The notes: generated by a model from the letters alone, not told the origin. DNA of 27,463 bases from CAVQMC01 sp963713505 (GCA_963713505.1 CAVQMC010000024.1:1-27463); one strand, 5' to 3'. Shown: positions 1-9,565, numbered from the stretch's first letter. Numbers and translations: made by a program.

Positions 1-2
1 GT

Positions 3-152
3 GCAAAAATTATTGCAGATAGAGCAGTTGTTTTGGAAGAAGGCAAATTGAAATACGAAGGAAGCATTGAATCGCTAACTATGTCTCAAGATCCGTTTTT
101 GCAAAATTTTTTCAGTACTGAATTAGTCGAATCTAACAAAGGGAGAAAATAA
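3..152 (+). CDS. MlaF-like ABC transporter ATPase, C-terminal end (partial)
   Basis: The open frame enters from the left edge and codes for 49 residues ending in ...FFSTELVESNKGRK. The stretch ADRAVVLEEGKLKYEG followed by DPFLQNFF matches the C-terminal tail of MlaF/Ttg2A ATPases, where an ADR...L..GK...G strand follows the H-loop and a 'DPFVRQF'-type helix ends the protein. The catalytic motifs lie outside the window. The stop codon TAA shares one base with the ATG of the next gene (TAATG), so the two are probably translationally coupled. Together with the MCE protein it would power phospholipid transport between inner and outer membrane. The family is inferred from a short tail plus the neighbour. 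Confidence 0.75.
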   Translation, partial: AKIIADRAVVLEEGKLKYEGSIESLTMSQDPFLQNFFSTELVESNKGRK

Positions 153-1189
153 TGGCTAAAAAAATGTCTAATGTAAGATTAGGAATTTTTATTTTCCTTG
201 GGACGGTAATTTTAGTAATTGCCATTTTCTTACTTGGTCAAAAAAGCGCTTTATTTTCATCTACTTTTACGGTAAATGCTTACTTTAAAGATATTCAAGG
301 ATTAAAATCCGGAGCAACTGTTAGATTAAGCGGTATTGATGTAGGCAGTGTAAGTGATGTGGAAATTGTAAATGATACAACCGGAAGAGTTAGAGTTGAA
401 ATGAGTCTTTATACAGATATTGAAAGATTCATTAGAACTGATACAAAAGCTACAATTGAAACCGAAGGTTTAGTTGGGAATAAAGTTGTTGTATTAAAAA
501 TTGGAAGCAGTTCAGCAGAAAGAGTAAAAGACGGAGGTACGATAAAAGCTGAAGAACCTGTAAGTTTTTCTGCGATTATTGAAGAAACGCAAGGTATAAT
601 GCACTATACTAAGGATATGACTAAGAGCTTATCCGGAATTGTGGCAAAAGTTGATTCAGGAAAAGGAACACTCGGAAAAATATTAAATGATGATGAATTA
701 TATTACCAGGCAGTTAACTTAACTAAAAGAGCTGATGAAAGTTTAAAAAATATTTCACAGGAATTAAGTAAAGTTACTGATTTGTTCGACAGACTCGGCA
801 GCGGTGTTGAAGATGTTGTTAATAATGTTAATTCCACAGTAGTCAATTTGGATTCAATCGTAGCAGGTGTTAATCAAGGGAGAGGTGTTCTAGGTAAGCT
901 GATTGCGTCCGATACTGAATATGATACTGTTTTTACGACAACAATGGCTAATATTCAAAAGACAGCTGCAGATGCAAGATTAGCAGCTTCCCGTTTAGCT
1001 GAGAATATGGAAGCCTTGAAGCATAACTGGTTATTCAAAAGTTACTTTGAAGAAAGAGGATATTGGGATAAAGCTGAATACCAGGATGAAATAAATTCAA
1101 GCTTAAAAGATCTTAAAGAAAAAATTAAAGTAATTAATAACAGAATTGAAGAACTGAAATCATTGCAGCAAAAAACAAGTTCAAGGTAA
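152..1189 (+). CDS. MlaD-like MCE-domain lipid transport protein
   Basis: 345 residues. One membrane helix (about residues 8-29) anchors it in the inner membrane. A single MCE domain follows (about 38-117, with VNAYFKDIQGLKSGATVRLSG and the downstream EGLVGNKVV). A long helical tail carries two copies of a short motif, GKGTLGKIL near 171 and GRGVLGKLI near 243, and a terminal NWLFKSYFEERGYWD segment, an arrangement familiar from Bacteroidetes/Chlorobi MlaD-like proteins. The substrate-binding subunit of an Mla-type ABC system is the known role; the MlaF-like ATPase immediately upstream (1-bp overlap) supports this. The MlaE-like permease expected beside them would be left of the window. The last 40 residues look like a coiled coil. 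No defects are seen. Confidence 0.9.
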   Translation: MAKKMSNVRLGIFIFLGTVILVIAIFLLGQKSALFSSTFTVNAYFKDIQGLKSGATVRLSGIDVGSVSDVEIVNDTTGRVRVEMSLYTDIERFIRTDTKATIETEGLVGNKVVVLKIGSSSAERVKDGGTIKAEEPVSFSAIIEETQGIMHYTKDMTKSLSGIVAKVDSGKGTLGKILNDDELYYQAVNLTKRADESLKNISQELSKVTDLFDRLGSGVEDVVNNVNSTVVNLDSIVAGVNQGRGVLGKLIASDTEYDTVFTTTMANIQKTAADARLAASRLAENMEALKHNWLFKSYFEERGYWDKAEYQDEINSSLKDLKEKIKVINNRIEELKSLQQKTSSR

Positions 1190-1192
1190 TCT

Positions 1193-1225
1193 CAATAATT
1201 AAAATTCTGGATATTTTAATTATTG
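1193..1225. terminator. AT-rich bidirectional terminator-like hairpin
   Basis: A perfect 13-bp inverted repeat, CAATAATTAAAAT at 1193-1205 and ATTTTAATTATTG at 1213-1225, with a 7-base loop. It starts four bases after the MlaD stop codon and overlaps the last codons of the convergent zinc-ribbon gene. The position between two convergent genes suits a shared terminator. It has almost no G-C pairs, so its strength as an intrinsic terminator is uncertain. Confidence 0.55.
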
Positions 1226-1799
1226 GTTAATTGAATTTCCCCAAATATGTATGTCTACATCTTTTATAATTTCTTTTGCCTCTTCAATCTGACTTTCGTT
1301 TACATAAAAAATTGCCGGTTCTAATAAAGGACGTGCACTTAAAAAATTTTCGCCAGTAACAAAGTAATCAATTTCACTGTTTTCCAATAATGATCTAACT
1401 ATTGCTATATCTCCCCAATTTAATGTCGAAACTAATTCCACATAATTTTCATTTTTCATAATTTTAGGTGGATTAAAATTATAGTCAATAAAAGTCTCGC
1501 AATTTGGGCAGTGAACTTTTCCCGATTTTCTTTCTTCTTCCGAAAGCTCCATGTCTGATTTACAATTTGGACAAGATAAATATTCAGGTAAATTTTTTGT
1601 GTGTGAACTTTCGGGAACTTCTGAAGAATCTGATGATTCTTGGTTTTTAGATTCTGCTTTAAGATAGTTTCTGACATTCGGGATTTTTGCAGTAATAATA
1701 CTCTTCTCCTGCCACAAGGCAATGCTCGCAAAATGGTTTTCCGCAGCCGTGACAAATAGAATATGCTTTTACTCCGGGATGGTTGGTGCAGTCTTTCAT
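1220..1799 (-). CDS. Zinc-ribbon/B-box-like protein with C-terminal DUF2007 domain (frameshifted)
   Basis: Restored length is about 192 residues. Translation starts at the ATG at 1799-1797 behind a good Shine-Dalgarno (GGAGGAAAT). The N-terminus, MKDCTNHPGVKAYSICHGCG then KPFCEHCLV...YYYCKNPEC, is a cysteine/histidine zinc module of the B-box-like type. A Ser/Glu-rich linker follows, then a second zinc ribbon (CPNCKSDM...VHCPNCETF). The C-terminus (NWGDIAIVRSLLENSEIDYFVTGE...) is a DUF2007 'putative signal transducing' domain. The reading frame breaks at about 1661-1680: removing one A from AAAC restores ...CKNPECQNYLKAES. Without correction only a 46-residue zinc module or an internal fragment would be annotated. 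The biological role is unknown; metal binding by both ribbons is inferred from cysteine spacing. Confidence 0.75.
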
Positions 1800-1999
1800 A
1801 TTTCCTCCAAATTCAACTTAAATATAATACTTTTTCTTTGATATTTAAACTCACACCGGATTTTATACCCAAAATTTCAACTCTTTGATTTGATTTATTT
1901 TTGTAAATTACAAAGTTGATCCTCAAAAATTTGAACAAATTGTGCTTTAAGGAAGTATAATAATTCTGTTATTAATTTTTAATCAAAAATATATTTTGA

Positions 2000-4782
2000 A
2001 TGACATCTAAAAACGGAAATAATAAAAACAAGAAAATAATTGTAAAAGGCGCCAAAGAACATAATTTAAAAAACTTAAGTTTTGAAATTCCAAGGAACAA
2101 ACTTGTTGTATTTACTGGAGTCAGCGGTTCAGGAAAATCATCTTTAGTTTTCGACACAATTTATGCAGAAGGCCAAAGAAGGTATGTAGAGAGTTTGTCT
2201 GCTTATGCAAGACAGTTTCTTGAAAGAATGAATAAACCCGATGTTGAACTTATTCAGGGAATTAGTCCGGCGGTTGCAATTGAACAAAAAAACGGTGTTA
2301 GGAATACTCGTTCCACCGTTGGCACTTCAACAGAAATTTACGATTACTTAAGGCTTCTCTATGCAAGAATCGGCAAAACAATTTGTTTTGAGTGCGGTAA
2401 AGAAGTTAAAAAAGCCACAACCGGAACAGTATCTGATTGGCTTGAAGAACAAGCCGACGGCTCAAAATTTTATTTAACTTTTCCTCTTCATGAACATGAA
2501 GGTCATTCCGTAAAAGAAGAATTAGATATTCTTAAAAAACGGGGATTCTTCAGAATATATTTTAATAAAAAGATGATTGATCTTAATGAGGATAAAACCC
2601 TTCCCAAACAGAAAAAAGGTGTGAGAGTTGTTGTTGAAAGATTTAAAGTTAATAGAGGTAAAGTAAGGGAAAAATTAGCCGATTCATTAGAAGTAACATT
2701 TAAAGAAGGCGAAGACAGATTAATTTTAATAAATGCTGATACAAATGAAGAAGAAGAGTTTAATAAATTTTATGAGTGCTGCGGAATAAGATACGAAGAA
2801 CCCGAACCGAGATTTTTCTCATTTAATAATCCGTTCGGTGCTTGTCCGGTTTGCCAGGGATTCAGCCGTACAATCGGAATTGATATGAATCTTGTAATTC
2901 CGAATCCTAATTTAACAATAAGTGAAGGAGCGATTGCTCCATTCCGTTCGGCTAAATACAGCAGTCATTTAAGAGATCTTATACAAAATGCAAAACAAAA
3001 TAATATTCCTTTGAATGTTCCATTTAAAGATTTAAATGCAAACCAGGTTTCCTTAATTAAAAAAGGTTTTGGTTCATATAAAGGAATTGATGGTTTCTTT
3101 GCAAAACTTGAAACTAAAACTTATAAAATGCATGTAAGGGTTTTCTTAAGCAGATACCGCGGTTACACAACTTGTTCTGCTTGCAAAGGTTCCAGATTAA
3201 GAAGAGAAGCTTTGCAGGTTAAAATAAGTAACAAATCAATTTATGATGTTGTAAAACTCCCAATTGAAGAATCTCTTGCATTTTTTGAAAAACTGGAATT
3301 ATCTGATTATGATATGATAGTCGGTGAAAGGATTCTTAAAGAAATAATAAAGAGACTAAGCTTTTCTAAATAATGTTGGAATTGGTTATTTAACTTTAGA
3401 CAGATTAAGCAGCACTTTATCCGGGGGAGAAACACAAAGAATAAATCTTGCAACTTCTTTAGGTTCTTCATTGGTTGGAACTTTATATGTTCTTGATGAA
3501 CCGAGTGTCGGACTTCATCCGAGAGATAATGATAAATTAATTAATATTCTTAAAAATCTTAGAGATATCGGCAACTCCGTTTTAGTTGTTGAACATGATC
3601 CCGAAATGATGAAAGCTTCCGATATTTTAATTGATATGGGTCCGAAAGCCGGAATTGAAGGCGGAGAAATTGTTGCAATGGGAACTTATGAAGATATAAT
3701 TAAAAATAAAAAATCATTAACGGGTAAATATCTTTCAGGCAATTTGGAAATTCCGCTTCCGAACAAAAGAAGAAAAAACAAGACGAAAGAAATAAATATT
3801 ATCGGTGCAAAAGAAAATAACTTGAAAAACATTGATATAGATATTCCTTTAAATAAATTTGTTGTAATAACCGGAGTAAGCGGATCCGGAAAAAGTACTT
3901 TAATTTACGATGTACTTTATGGCGGATTAGCAAAATATCTTGGAATGAATCCGCCGAACATTGGAAAATACACAGATATTAAAGGCGGCGAATACATTGA
4001 TGATGTTGTTATTGTTGATCAATCACCGATTGGTAAAACTCCAAGATCAAATCCTATAAGTTACATTCATGCTTTTGAACATATCAGAGAATTATTTGCT
4101 TCTACACATCAGGCAAGAGCAAGAGGATATAAACCGGGCTTCTTTTCATTTAATGTTCCCGGCGGAAGATGCGAAACTTGTGCCGGCGACGGTTATATTA
4201 AAGTTGAAATGCAGTTTCTAGCCGATCTTTATTTAACTTGTGAAGACTGCGAAGGAACAAGATTCAAAAAAGAAATTAGAGAAATAACTTATAAAGGAAA
4301 AAATCTTGTTGATGTTCTTGGAAATGACTGTTGACGAAGCACTTGAGTTTTTTAAGGGAAATGATAAAATTAATAAATACATTCAAATTTTATCCGATGT
4401 TGGATTAGGTTATATTAAACTCGGACAGCCGTCAAATACATTATCCGGCGGCGAAGCACAGCGTATTAAACTCGCTTCTCATTTAACTGTTCAAAGAGAC
4501 AGAAAACATATTCTTTTTATTTTTGATGAACCGACAACCGGACTTCATTTTGATGATATTTCGAAACTGCTGAATTGTTTTAATCTTCTGTTGGAAAGAA
4601 ATAATTCGATTGTAATTATTGAACATAATATGGATGTTGTAAAATGTGCAGATCATATTATTGATCTTGGACCGGAAGCCGGTGAAAAAGGTGGAGAAGT
4701 TGTTGCAATTGGCACTCCTGAAGAAATAATTAAAAATGAGCATTCCTGGACGGGCAAATATCTAAAACATTATTTAGATTAA
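2000..4782 (+). CDS. uvrA: UvrABC system protein A (excinuclease ATPase), two frameshifts
   Basis: DNA-damage sensor of nucleotide excision repair, which loads UvrB. The restored protein is about 926 residues, normal for UvrA. Visible in order: first Walker A GVSGSGKSS (residues 40-48), QRRYVESLSAYARQFL, the zinc-module signature PRFFSFNNPFGACPVC (near 275), first ABC signature LSGGETQRINLA (near 472), DEPSVGLHPRD, second Walker A GVSGSGKST (near 625), HQARARGYKPGFFSFNVPGG with the CETC...CEDC zinc finger, second signature LSGGEAQRIKLA (near 814) and DEPTTGLHF. The frame breaks at TTTT 3362-3365 (drop one T to obtain RLSFLNNVGIGYLTL) and at GG 4320-4321 (drop one G to obtain VLEMTVDEALEFF). 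Both are one-base insertions. No clear Shine-Dalgarno precedes the ATG. Identity is certain; whether the breaks are biological is doubtful. Confidence 0.96.
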
Positions 4783-4819
4783 TTAGGCAAATATTAAAAT
4801 TTAAAAAGTGAGATGATAA

Positions 4820-5092
4820 ATGGAGAATAAAAACCTCAGACAATCATTAGAAAATCTTCACCGAAAATTAAAAAGCACAGAAGTAGTTGATGATAAATCC
4901 AAAGAAGTTCTTTATAACTTAATGCAGGATATTGAAAGACTGCTTGATAAACCACTCGAAAAATCTAAAGACGAACAAAAAGACTTGTTCGATAATTTAA
5001 AAGACTCAGTAGAATATTTCGAGGCTTCTCATCCGGAATTGACAGCCGTAATAAATAATGTTATAAATGTTTTTGTTAATATCGGAATCTAA
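4820..5092 (+). CDS. DUF4404 family protein
   Basis: 90 residues, predicted soluble and almost entirely helical. The pattern LRQSLENLHRKL...VDDKSKEVLYNLMQDIERLL, followed by a charged linker and VEYFEASHPELTAVINNV...LGI-like end (here FVNIGI), matches the DUF4404 family, whose function is not known. The FEASHP motif near residues 67-72 is the most recognisable part. It begins 37 bases after uvrA and could share its transcript. A weak AGTGAGATGA sequence precedes the ATG. Confidence 0.8.
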   Translation: MENKNLRQSLENLHRKLKSTEVVDDKSKEVLYNLMQDIERLLDKPLEKSKDEQKDLFDNLKDSVEYFEASHPELTAVINNVINVFVNIGI

Positions 5093-5198
5093 AAAAGTTT
5101 TCTTTGGAACTTCTTCGGTCATCAATTAAATTAATACTTAAAATCGATTTAGTTAAATAAAACTTTCCTAATAATTTTAAATAAATAGAAAGACTAAT

Positions 5199-5990
5199 AT
5201 GTCTCTGACCTACTCTAATTATTTAAAGCTGGATGAATTATTATCAATACAAAATCCAAAATCAGATGATCATGATGAGGTTTTATTTATTATAATCCAT
5301 CAGACTTATGAACTTTGGTTTAAACAAGTTCTGCATGAAATGGATTATTTGAATAACCTTTTACTTCAAAATGATCTTCCGCGTTCACTTCATACAATGA
5401 AAAGAATATTAAAGATCCTGAAAATTTTAGTTGCACAAATTGATATTCTGGAAACAATGACGCCATTGGAATTTTTAACATTTAGAAATCGCCTTGAATC
5501 TGCAAGCGGATTTCAATCTTATCAGTTTAGAGAACTTGAATTTCTTCTAGGTTATAAACATCAGGGAATTCTAAAAAATTTTGAAAGCGGAAATCCTATT
5601 AGATCGAAATTAGAAAAAAGACTAAACGAACCGGCTTTGTGGGATTATTTTTTAAAATATTTACAACTGAATAATTATAAAGTCCCAAAAGATTTATTAG
5701 AAAGAGATGTTAAAAAAGAATACAAACCAAATGAAGAAGTTCAGAAAGTATTAATAGAAATTTATAACAACAATTCATCTATTTCGCAGTTATGTGAGTT
5801 ACTCGTTGATATGGATGAGGGGTTTCAGGAATGGCGTTACAGGCATGTTAAAATGGTTGAACGTACAATTGGAAATAAAATTGGAACAGGCGGATCGGAC
5901 GGAGTTCAATATTTAATGCGTACATTATTTAAACCATTTTTCCCGGATCTTTGGATTATAAGGAAGGATTTCAATAATGATAAAACCTGA
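5199..5990 (+). CDS. kynA: Tryptophan 2,3-dioxygenase
   Basis: Haem enzyme that opens the indole ring of L-tryptophan to N-formylkynurenine, the first and rate-setting step of the kynurenine pathway. It has 263 residues, slightly short but within the bacterial TDO range. Visible motifs: IIIHQTYELWFKQ with the distal-pocket histidine (His34), the substrate-contact segment FRNRLESASGFQSYQFRELE (95-114), and RYRHVKMVERTIG with the probable proximal haem ligand His216, followed by GTGGSDGVQYL. The usual second serine of GTGGSSG is Asp here. Its last 14 bases overlap the start of the kynureninase gene, a sign of translational coupling. There is no frameshift. Confidence 0.95.
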   Translation: MSLTYSNYLKLDELLSIQNPKSDDHDEVLFIIIHQTYELWFKQVLHEMDYLNNLLLQNDLPRSLHTMKRILKILKILVAQIDILETMTPLEFLTFRNRLESASGFQSYQFRELEFLLGYKHQGILKNFESGNPIRSKLEKRLNEPALWDYFLKYLQLNNYKVPKDLLERDVKKEYKPNEEVQKVLIEIYNNNSSISQLCELLVDMDEGFQEWRYRHVKMVERTIGNKIGTGGSDGVQYLMRTLFKPFFPDLWIIRKDFNNDKT

Positions 5991-7177
5991 AGATCTCTAT
6001 AAAAACCCGAATGCTCTTGCAAAATATTATTCCAAATTTAAAGTTTCGGAGAGATTATTATTTACGGGTCATTCTCATCAAGCTTGGCCTGACTGCGGAT
6101 TTGAAGGACAGAAACAAGCCTGGCTGGATGCAGCAGAATTTGTTGATGAAAAATGGGAAAAAGCCTTTGAAAAATCTCAAAAAGTACATGAAGGATACTC
6201 AAAACTTTTAAATGATGATTCAGGTTATATTTCACTTTCTTCAAATACTCATGAACTTTTAGTCAGATTTTTATCCGCACTTCCGATTAAAAAAGAAAAA
6301 TAAGATCATCACAACTGACGGCGAATTTCATACGGTAAGAAGACAAATGGATAGATTGGCCGAAGAAGGATTGGAAATTAAAAAAGTAAGTTCTTCGGAT
6401 CCGGCAAAAGTACCGGAACTTCTTTCAAATGAAATAGATGATAAAACTGCAGTAGTGATAGTTTCAAAGGTTTTTTTTCAAACAGCTCAAATTGTTCCGG
6501 ATCTTTCAGATCTTGTTAAAAAATTGTAAAAAATTTGATGCCGAACTTTTAATAGATGTATATCATGCTTTAAATGTTGTACCGTTTTCAATTAAAAACG
6601 AAAATCTGGAAGAATGCTTTTATTATAGGCGGTGGTTATAAATATTGTCAGATTGGAGAAGGAAATTGTTTTTTAAGATTTCCAAAAGACTGCGACAATG
6701 CGTCCGGTTATTACTGGCTGGTATAGTGAATTCGGAGAACTTTCTGAAAAAAAATCTTCAGTAGAAGTAAGTTATGGAAAAGGAAGTTTTTTATTTTCCG
6801 GGGCAACTTACGATCCGACGAGTAATTACAGAGCCGCTGAAGTTTTTAAATTTTTTGAAGAGAATAAACTTACTCCGGGTTTTTTAAGAGAAGTTAGTCA
6901 GCATCAAATTACATTTTTAGCTGAATTATTCGATGAACTTGATTTAGATGCAAATCTTATTAAAAGGTTAGCATTTCCTTTAAAAAATACAGGAGGATTT
7001 TTTGTCTTGGAATCCAACTTCGCCGGTAAAATTTGCAGAGAATTAAAAAATAAAAATGTTCTGACGGACTTTAGAGGAAATTATTTAAGGTTTGGCCCGG
7101 CACCTTACATTTCCGATGCTCAAATTAAAGAAGCAATTGATATTTTAGGAAAAACGGTTAAAAAATTATCCGAATAA
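5977..7177 (+). CDS. kynU: Kynureninase, PLP-dependent (four frameshifts)
   Basis: PLP enzyme of the aminotransferase class V fold that cleaves kynurenine to anthranilate and alanine. The restored protein is about 398 residues. Key segments: TGHSHQAWPD (near 31), ISLSSNTHELLVRFLSALP, TTDGEFHTVRRQMDRL, LIDVYHALNVVPF, the PLP-lysine motif GGGYKYCQIGEGNCFLRFP, MRPVITGWYSEF and a C-terminal NYLRFGPAPY. Each frame break is one extra base: A-run ending at 6300, A-run 6518-6523, TTTT 6618-6621 and AA 6696-6697. Conserved motifs are regained exactly at these points, for example GGGYKY only after dropping one T at 6618-6621. The gene overlaps kynA by 14 bases. Four breaks in 1.2 kb is the highest density in the window, so true decay cannot be fully excluded. 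Confidence 0.88.
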
Positions 7178-7231
7178 AAGTTTTATATTTATTTAATCAA
7201 ATATTTATATTGATTTATAAAATAAAGTAAA

Positions 7232-7712
7232 ATGAAAAAAGAATTAAATTTTAAAATAATTATTCATGCTTCTGTTGATAAAATATGGAATTGCTGGACA
7301 ACAGAAGAAGGTGCTGCAACATTTTTCGCTCCGGATTGTAAAATAGAATTAAAACCTGATGGAGCTTACGAAATGTATTTTGACCTTGAAGCGGAAAAAG
7401 GATTGAGAGGCGGTGAAGGACTTACAATTCTTGCATTTCAAGAAAACAGATTTCTTTCTTTTACATGGAATGCTCCTCCGGATTTATCCGAGAATAAGGG
7501 GTCAAAAAACACATGTTTCTGTTTATTTTAATAAAATAGATGAAAATAATACAGAAGTTAATTTAATTCATGATGGCTGGGGAGACGATGAAGAATGGAA
7601 TAAAGTATTTGATTATTTTGACAGGGCTTGGGGAAAAATTGTTTTACCAAGATTAAAATACAGATTTGAAAACGGACCGGTCGATTGGAAAAATCCGCCT
7701 AAATTTGAATAA
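7232..7712 (+). CDS. AHSA1/SRPBCC-domain protein (frameshifted)
   Basis: The restored length is about 159 residues, the normal size for an AHSA1-type START-like domain. The start IIIHASVDKIWNCWTTEEGAATFF and middle KPDGAYEMYF...FLSFTWNAP are the usual beta-strand signatures (compare 'a.peeVwraWTdpe...F'), and DGWGDDEEWNKVFDYFDRAWG is the C-terminal helix. The frame breaks at GGGG 7498-7501; dropping one G gives ENKGQKTHVSVYFNKID. The family binds small hydrophobic ligands or chaperones; no specific ligand can be named. It leads a tight same-strand gene run (exporter, Nudix, peptidase, DinB). No guanidine riboswitch or other structured leader is seen in the 54 bases before it. Confidence 0.85.
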
Positions 7713-7731
7713 CAATAAAAAGAAAAACAAA

Positions 7732-8058
7732 TTGAAAAACATAGCTTGGTTCATACTTTTGGTCGCAGGAATTTTTGAAACTGCGTGGGCAATCGGTTTA
7801 AAATATTCACATGGTTTTACAAAATTTTGGCCCTCTGTTTTTACGGTTGTTAGTGTAATAATCAGTATGGGTTTGCTGGCTTATTCACTTAAATTTCTTC
7901 CGGTCGGTTCTGCTTATGCAGTTTGGACGGGAATTGGTGCAGTGGGTACGGCAATTCTAGGAATTATTTTATTCGGTGAATCAAAAGAACCTGCAAGATT
8001 ATTTTTTATTTTATTAATTATTATAGGAATTGCCGGATTAAGGTTTTTTTCCAGATAA
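7732..8058 (+). CDS. Small multidrug resistance family exporter, Gdx/SugE type
   Basis: 108 residues if translation starts at the TTG at 7732, which gives MKNIAWFILLVAGIFETAWA and the usual length of about 105 residues. An upstream ATG at 7666 would add 22 charged residues from inside the preceding gene and is unlikely. Four membrane helices are visible. The central Glu in AGIFETAWAIGLKYS is the conserved SMR proton/substrate glutamate, and FTKFWPS plus LPVGSAYAVWTGIGAVGTAI are characteristic of the SugE/Gdx subgroup, whose studied members export guanidinium. The guanidinium assignment is from family knowledge. It is preceded within 20 bases by the AHSA1 gene and followed after 12 bases by the Nudix gene, so an operon is likely. 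Confidence 0.88.
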   Translation: MKNIAWFILLVAGIFETAWAIGLKYSHGFTKFWPSVFTVVSVIISMGLLAYSLKFLPVGSAYAVWTGIGAVGTAILGIILFGESKEPARLFFILLIIIGIAGLRFFSR

Positions 8059-8070
8059 CGGAGTTTGAAG

Positions 8071-8538
8071 ATGCCTGGTGAGGTTAGTGCAGGTTTAATG
8101 ATGTATAAATTCAATAACGGAAAATTAAAAATATTTTTAGTACATCCCGGCGGACCTTATTTTAAGAAAAAAGATAACGGATACTGGTCAATTCCCAAAG
8201 GACTAATAGAAAAAGATGAAGATCATCTTAAAGCAGCAATCCGTGAATTCAACGAAGAAACTAGTTTTGAAGCTAAAGGTGAATACATTTCTTTAGGAAG
8301 TATCAAACAAAAGTCCGGTAAAATTGTTCAAGCCTGGGCTTTTGAAAATAATATCGATGATGATATCAAAATAAAAAGTAATAAATGCGATTTGGAATGG
8401 CCTCCGAAATCCGGTAAACATATTCAAATTCCGGAAGTTGATGAAGGAAAATTTTTTGATATTGAAACTGCGGGAATTAAAATAAATTCTTCGCAAATTC
8501 CATTAATCGAAAGATTAATAAAACATTTAAATTTATAA
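8071..8538 (+). CDS. Nudix hydrolase
   Basis: 155 residues. The ATG at 8071 has GGAG seven bases upstream; the in-frame TTG at 8065 is less likely. The Nudix box spans residues 44-66: Gly44, Glu50, Arg58-Glu59, Glu62-Glu63 (GLIEKDEDHLKAAIREFNEE), with Ser in place of the usual Gly after the EE pair. It is preceded by the WSIPKG signature. The segment LEWPPKSGK and the C-terminal EVDEGKFFDIETAGIKIN belong to a subgroup related to small NTP/dinucleoside-polyphosphate hydrolases. The substrate is not predictable. It sits in a close-packed operon-like run. Confidence 0.9.
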   Translation: MPGEVSAGLMMYKFNNGKLKIFLVHPGGPYFKKKDNGYWSIPKGLIEKDEDHLKAAIREFNEETSFEAKGEYISLGSIKQKSGKIVQAWAFENNIDDDIKIKSNKCDLEWPPKSGKHIQIPEVDEGKFFDIETAGIKINSSQIPLIERLIKHLNL

Positions 8539-8567
8539 TAAAATAGAAATATTACGGGGATTATAAA

Positions 8568-9548
8568 ATGAAAAGTTTAGTATTCATTTTCGTAACAATT
8601 ATTGTTATTGGTATAACCCAGTTTGTTGATGTAAACAAAAGTCATGAAAAGAAAACCGGGACATACACAATAGTTATTCACGGCGGAGCCGGTACAATAA
8701 GCAAGAACCTTCCGGATTCTGTAAAAGAAAGTTATGAGAACTCACTTAAACATGCTTTACAGATTGGAAAAGATATTTTAGCTAAAGGAGGTTCAGGACT
8801 AGATGCTGTTGAAAAAGTAATAAATTATTTCGAAAACGATCCTAAATTTAATGCAGGAAAAGGTGCAGTTTATACTTCAACAGGAGAACATGAACTTGAT
8901 GCTTCAATAATGTGCGGAAAAGATTTAACAACCGGAGCAGTTGCTGCAGTAAAACATATTAAACATCCTATTTCTGCGGCAAGACTTGTAATGGAAAATT
9001 CCAAACATGTTTTATTTGCATGCGATGGAGCCGAAGAGTTTGTTAAAAAAATGGGAGTTCAGCTTGTCCCAAACTCTTATTTCGATACTGAAAGAAGATA
9101 CGAGCAGTGGAAAGAAATTCATAATAAAGCAAAAGCACAAGAAAAGGGAACTGTCGGTTGTGTTGTTCTGGATGAACATGGAAATCTTTATGCAGGAACT
9201 TCAACAGGCGGATTAACAGATAAAACGCCCGGAAGAATTGGAGATTCTCCTTTGATAAATGACGGAACTTATGCCAATAATAAAACATGTGCTGTTTCTT
9301 GTACCGGGACAGGTGAATTATTTATCAGAAATACAGTTGCATACAACGTTTCAGCTTTAATGGAATACAAAAATTATTCATTAAAAAAAGCTGCGGATGA
9401 AATGATCTTTAACAGATTAAAACCAGGTGACGGGGGTTTAATCGCAGTCGATAAAGACGGAAATTATGCAACACCTTTTAATACGACAGGGATGTTCAGA
9501 GGCGTTGCAACTTCTTCAGGGAAATTTGAAGTTAAAATCTGGAAATAA
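8568..9548 (+). CDS. Exported isoaspartyl peptidase/L-asparaginase (plant-type Ntn hydrolase)
   Basis: 326 residues. An N-terminal hydrophobic segment (residues 2-19) without a lipobox indicates a signal peptide or signal anchor, so it probably acts in the periplasm. The mature part begins YTIVIHGGAGTIS, the family hallmark. The self-cleavage site is before Thr195 in EKGTVGCVVLD, giving alpha and beta chains with Thr195 as nucleophile. The STGGLTDKTPGRIGDSPL segment holds the substrate-binding Arg223/Asp226, and CTGTGE (245-250) closes the pocket. Members remove isoaspartyl dipeptides and hydrolyse asparagine; the preference cannot be read here. There is no frameshift. It starts 29 bases after the Nudix gene. 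Confidence 0.93.
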   Translation: MKSLVFIFVTIIVIGITQFVDVNKSHEKKTGTYTIVIHGGAGTISKNLPDSVKESYENSLKHALQIGKDILAKGGSGLDAVEKVINYFENDPKFNAGKGAVYTSTGEHELDASIMCGKDLTTGAVAAVKHIKHPISAARLVMENSKHVLFACDGAEEFVKKMGVQLVPNSYFDTERRYEQWKEIHNKAKAQEKGTVGCVVLDEHGNLYAGTSTGGLTDKTPGRIGDSPLINDGTYANNKTCAVSCTGTGELFIRNTVAYNVSALMEYKNYSLKKAADEMIFNRLKPGDGGLIAVDKDGNYATPFNTTGMFRGVATSSGKFEVKIWK

Positions 9549-9565
9549 ATTTAAAGGAATAAATT

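Noticed and set aside
3350..6720. Programmed +1 frameshifting at stop codons (for example AAA TAA in uvrA and kynU, TGA in serS)
   Set aside because: Conserved motifs that must be in the new frame (RLSFL in uvrA, GGGYKY and MRP in kynU) lie before the stop codon, so the shift has to occur upstream in homopolymers. The sites share no slippery sequence.
7666..7731. ATG at 7666 as start of the Gdx/SugE exporter
   Set aside because: It adds 22 charged residues overlapping the preceding gene. Start at TTG 7732 gives the normal family length and N-terminus.
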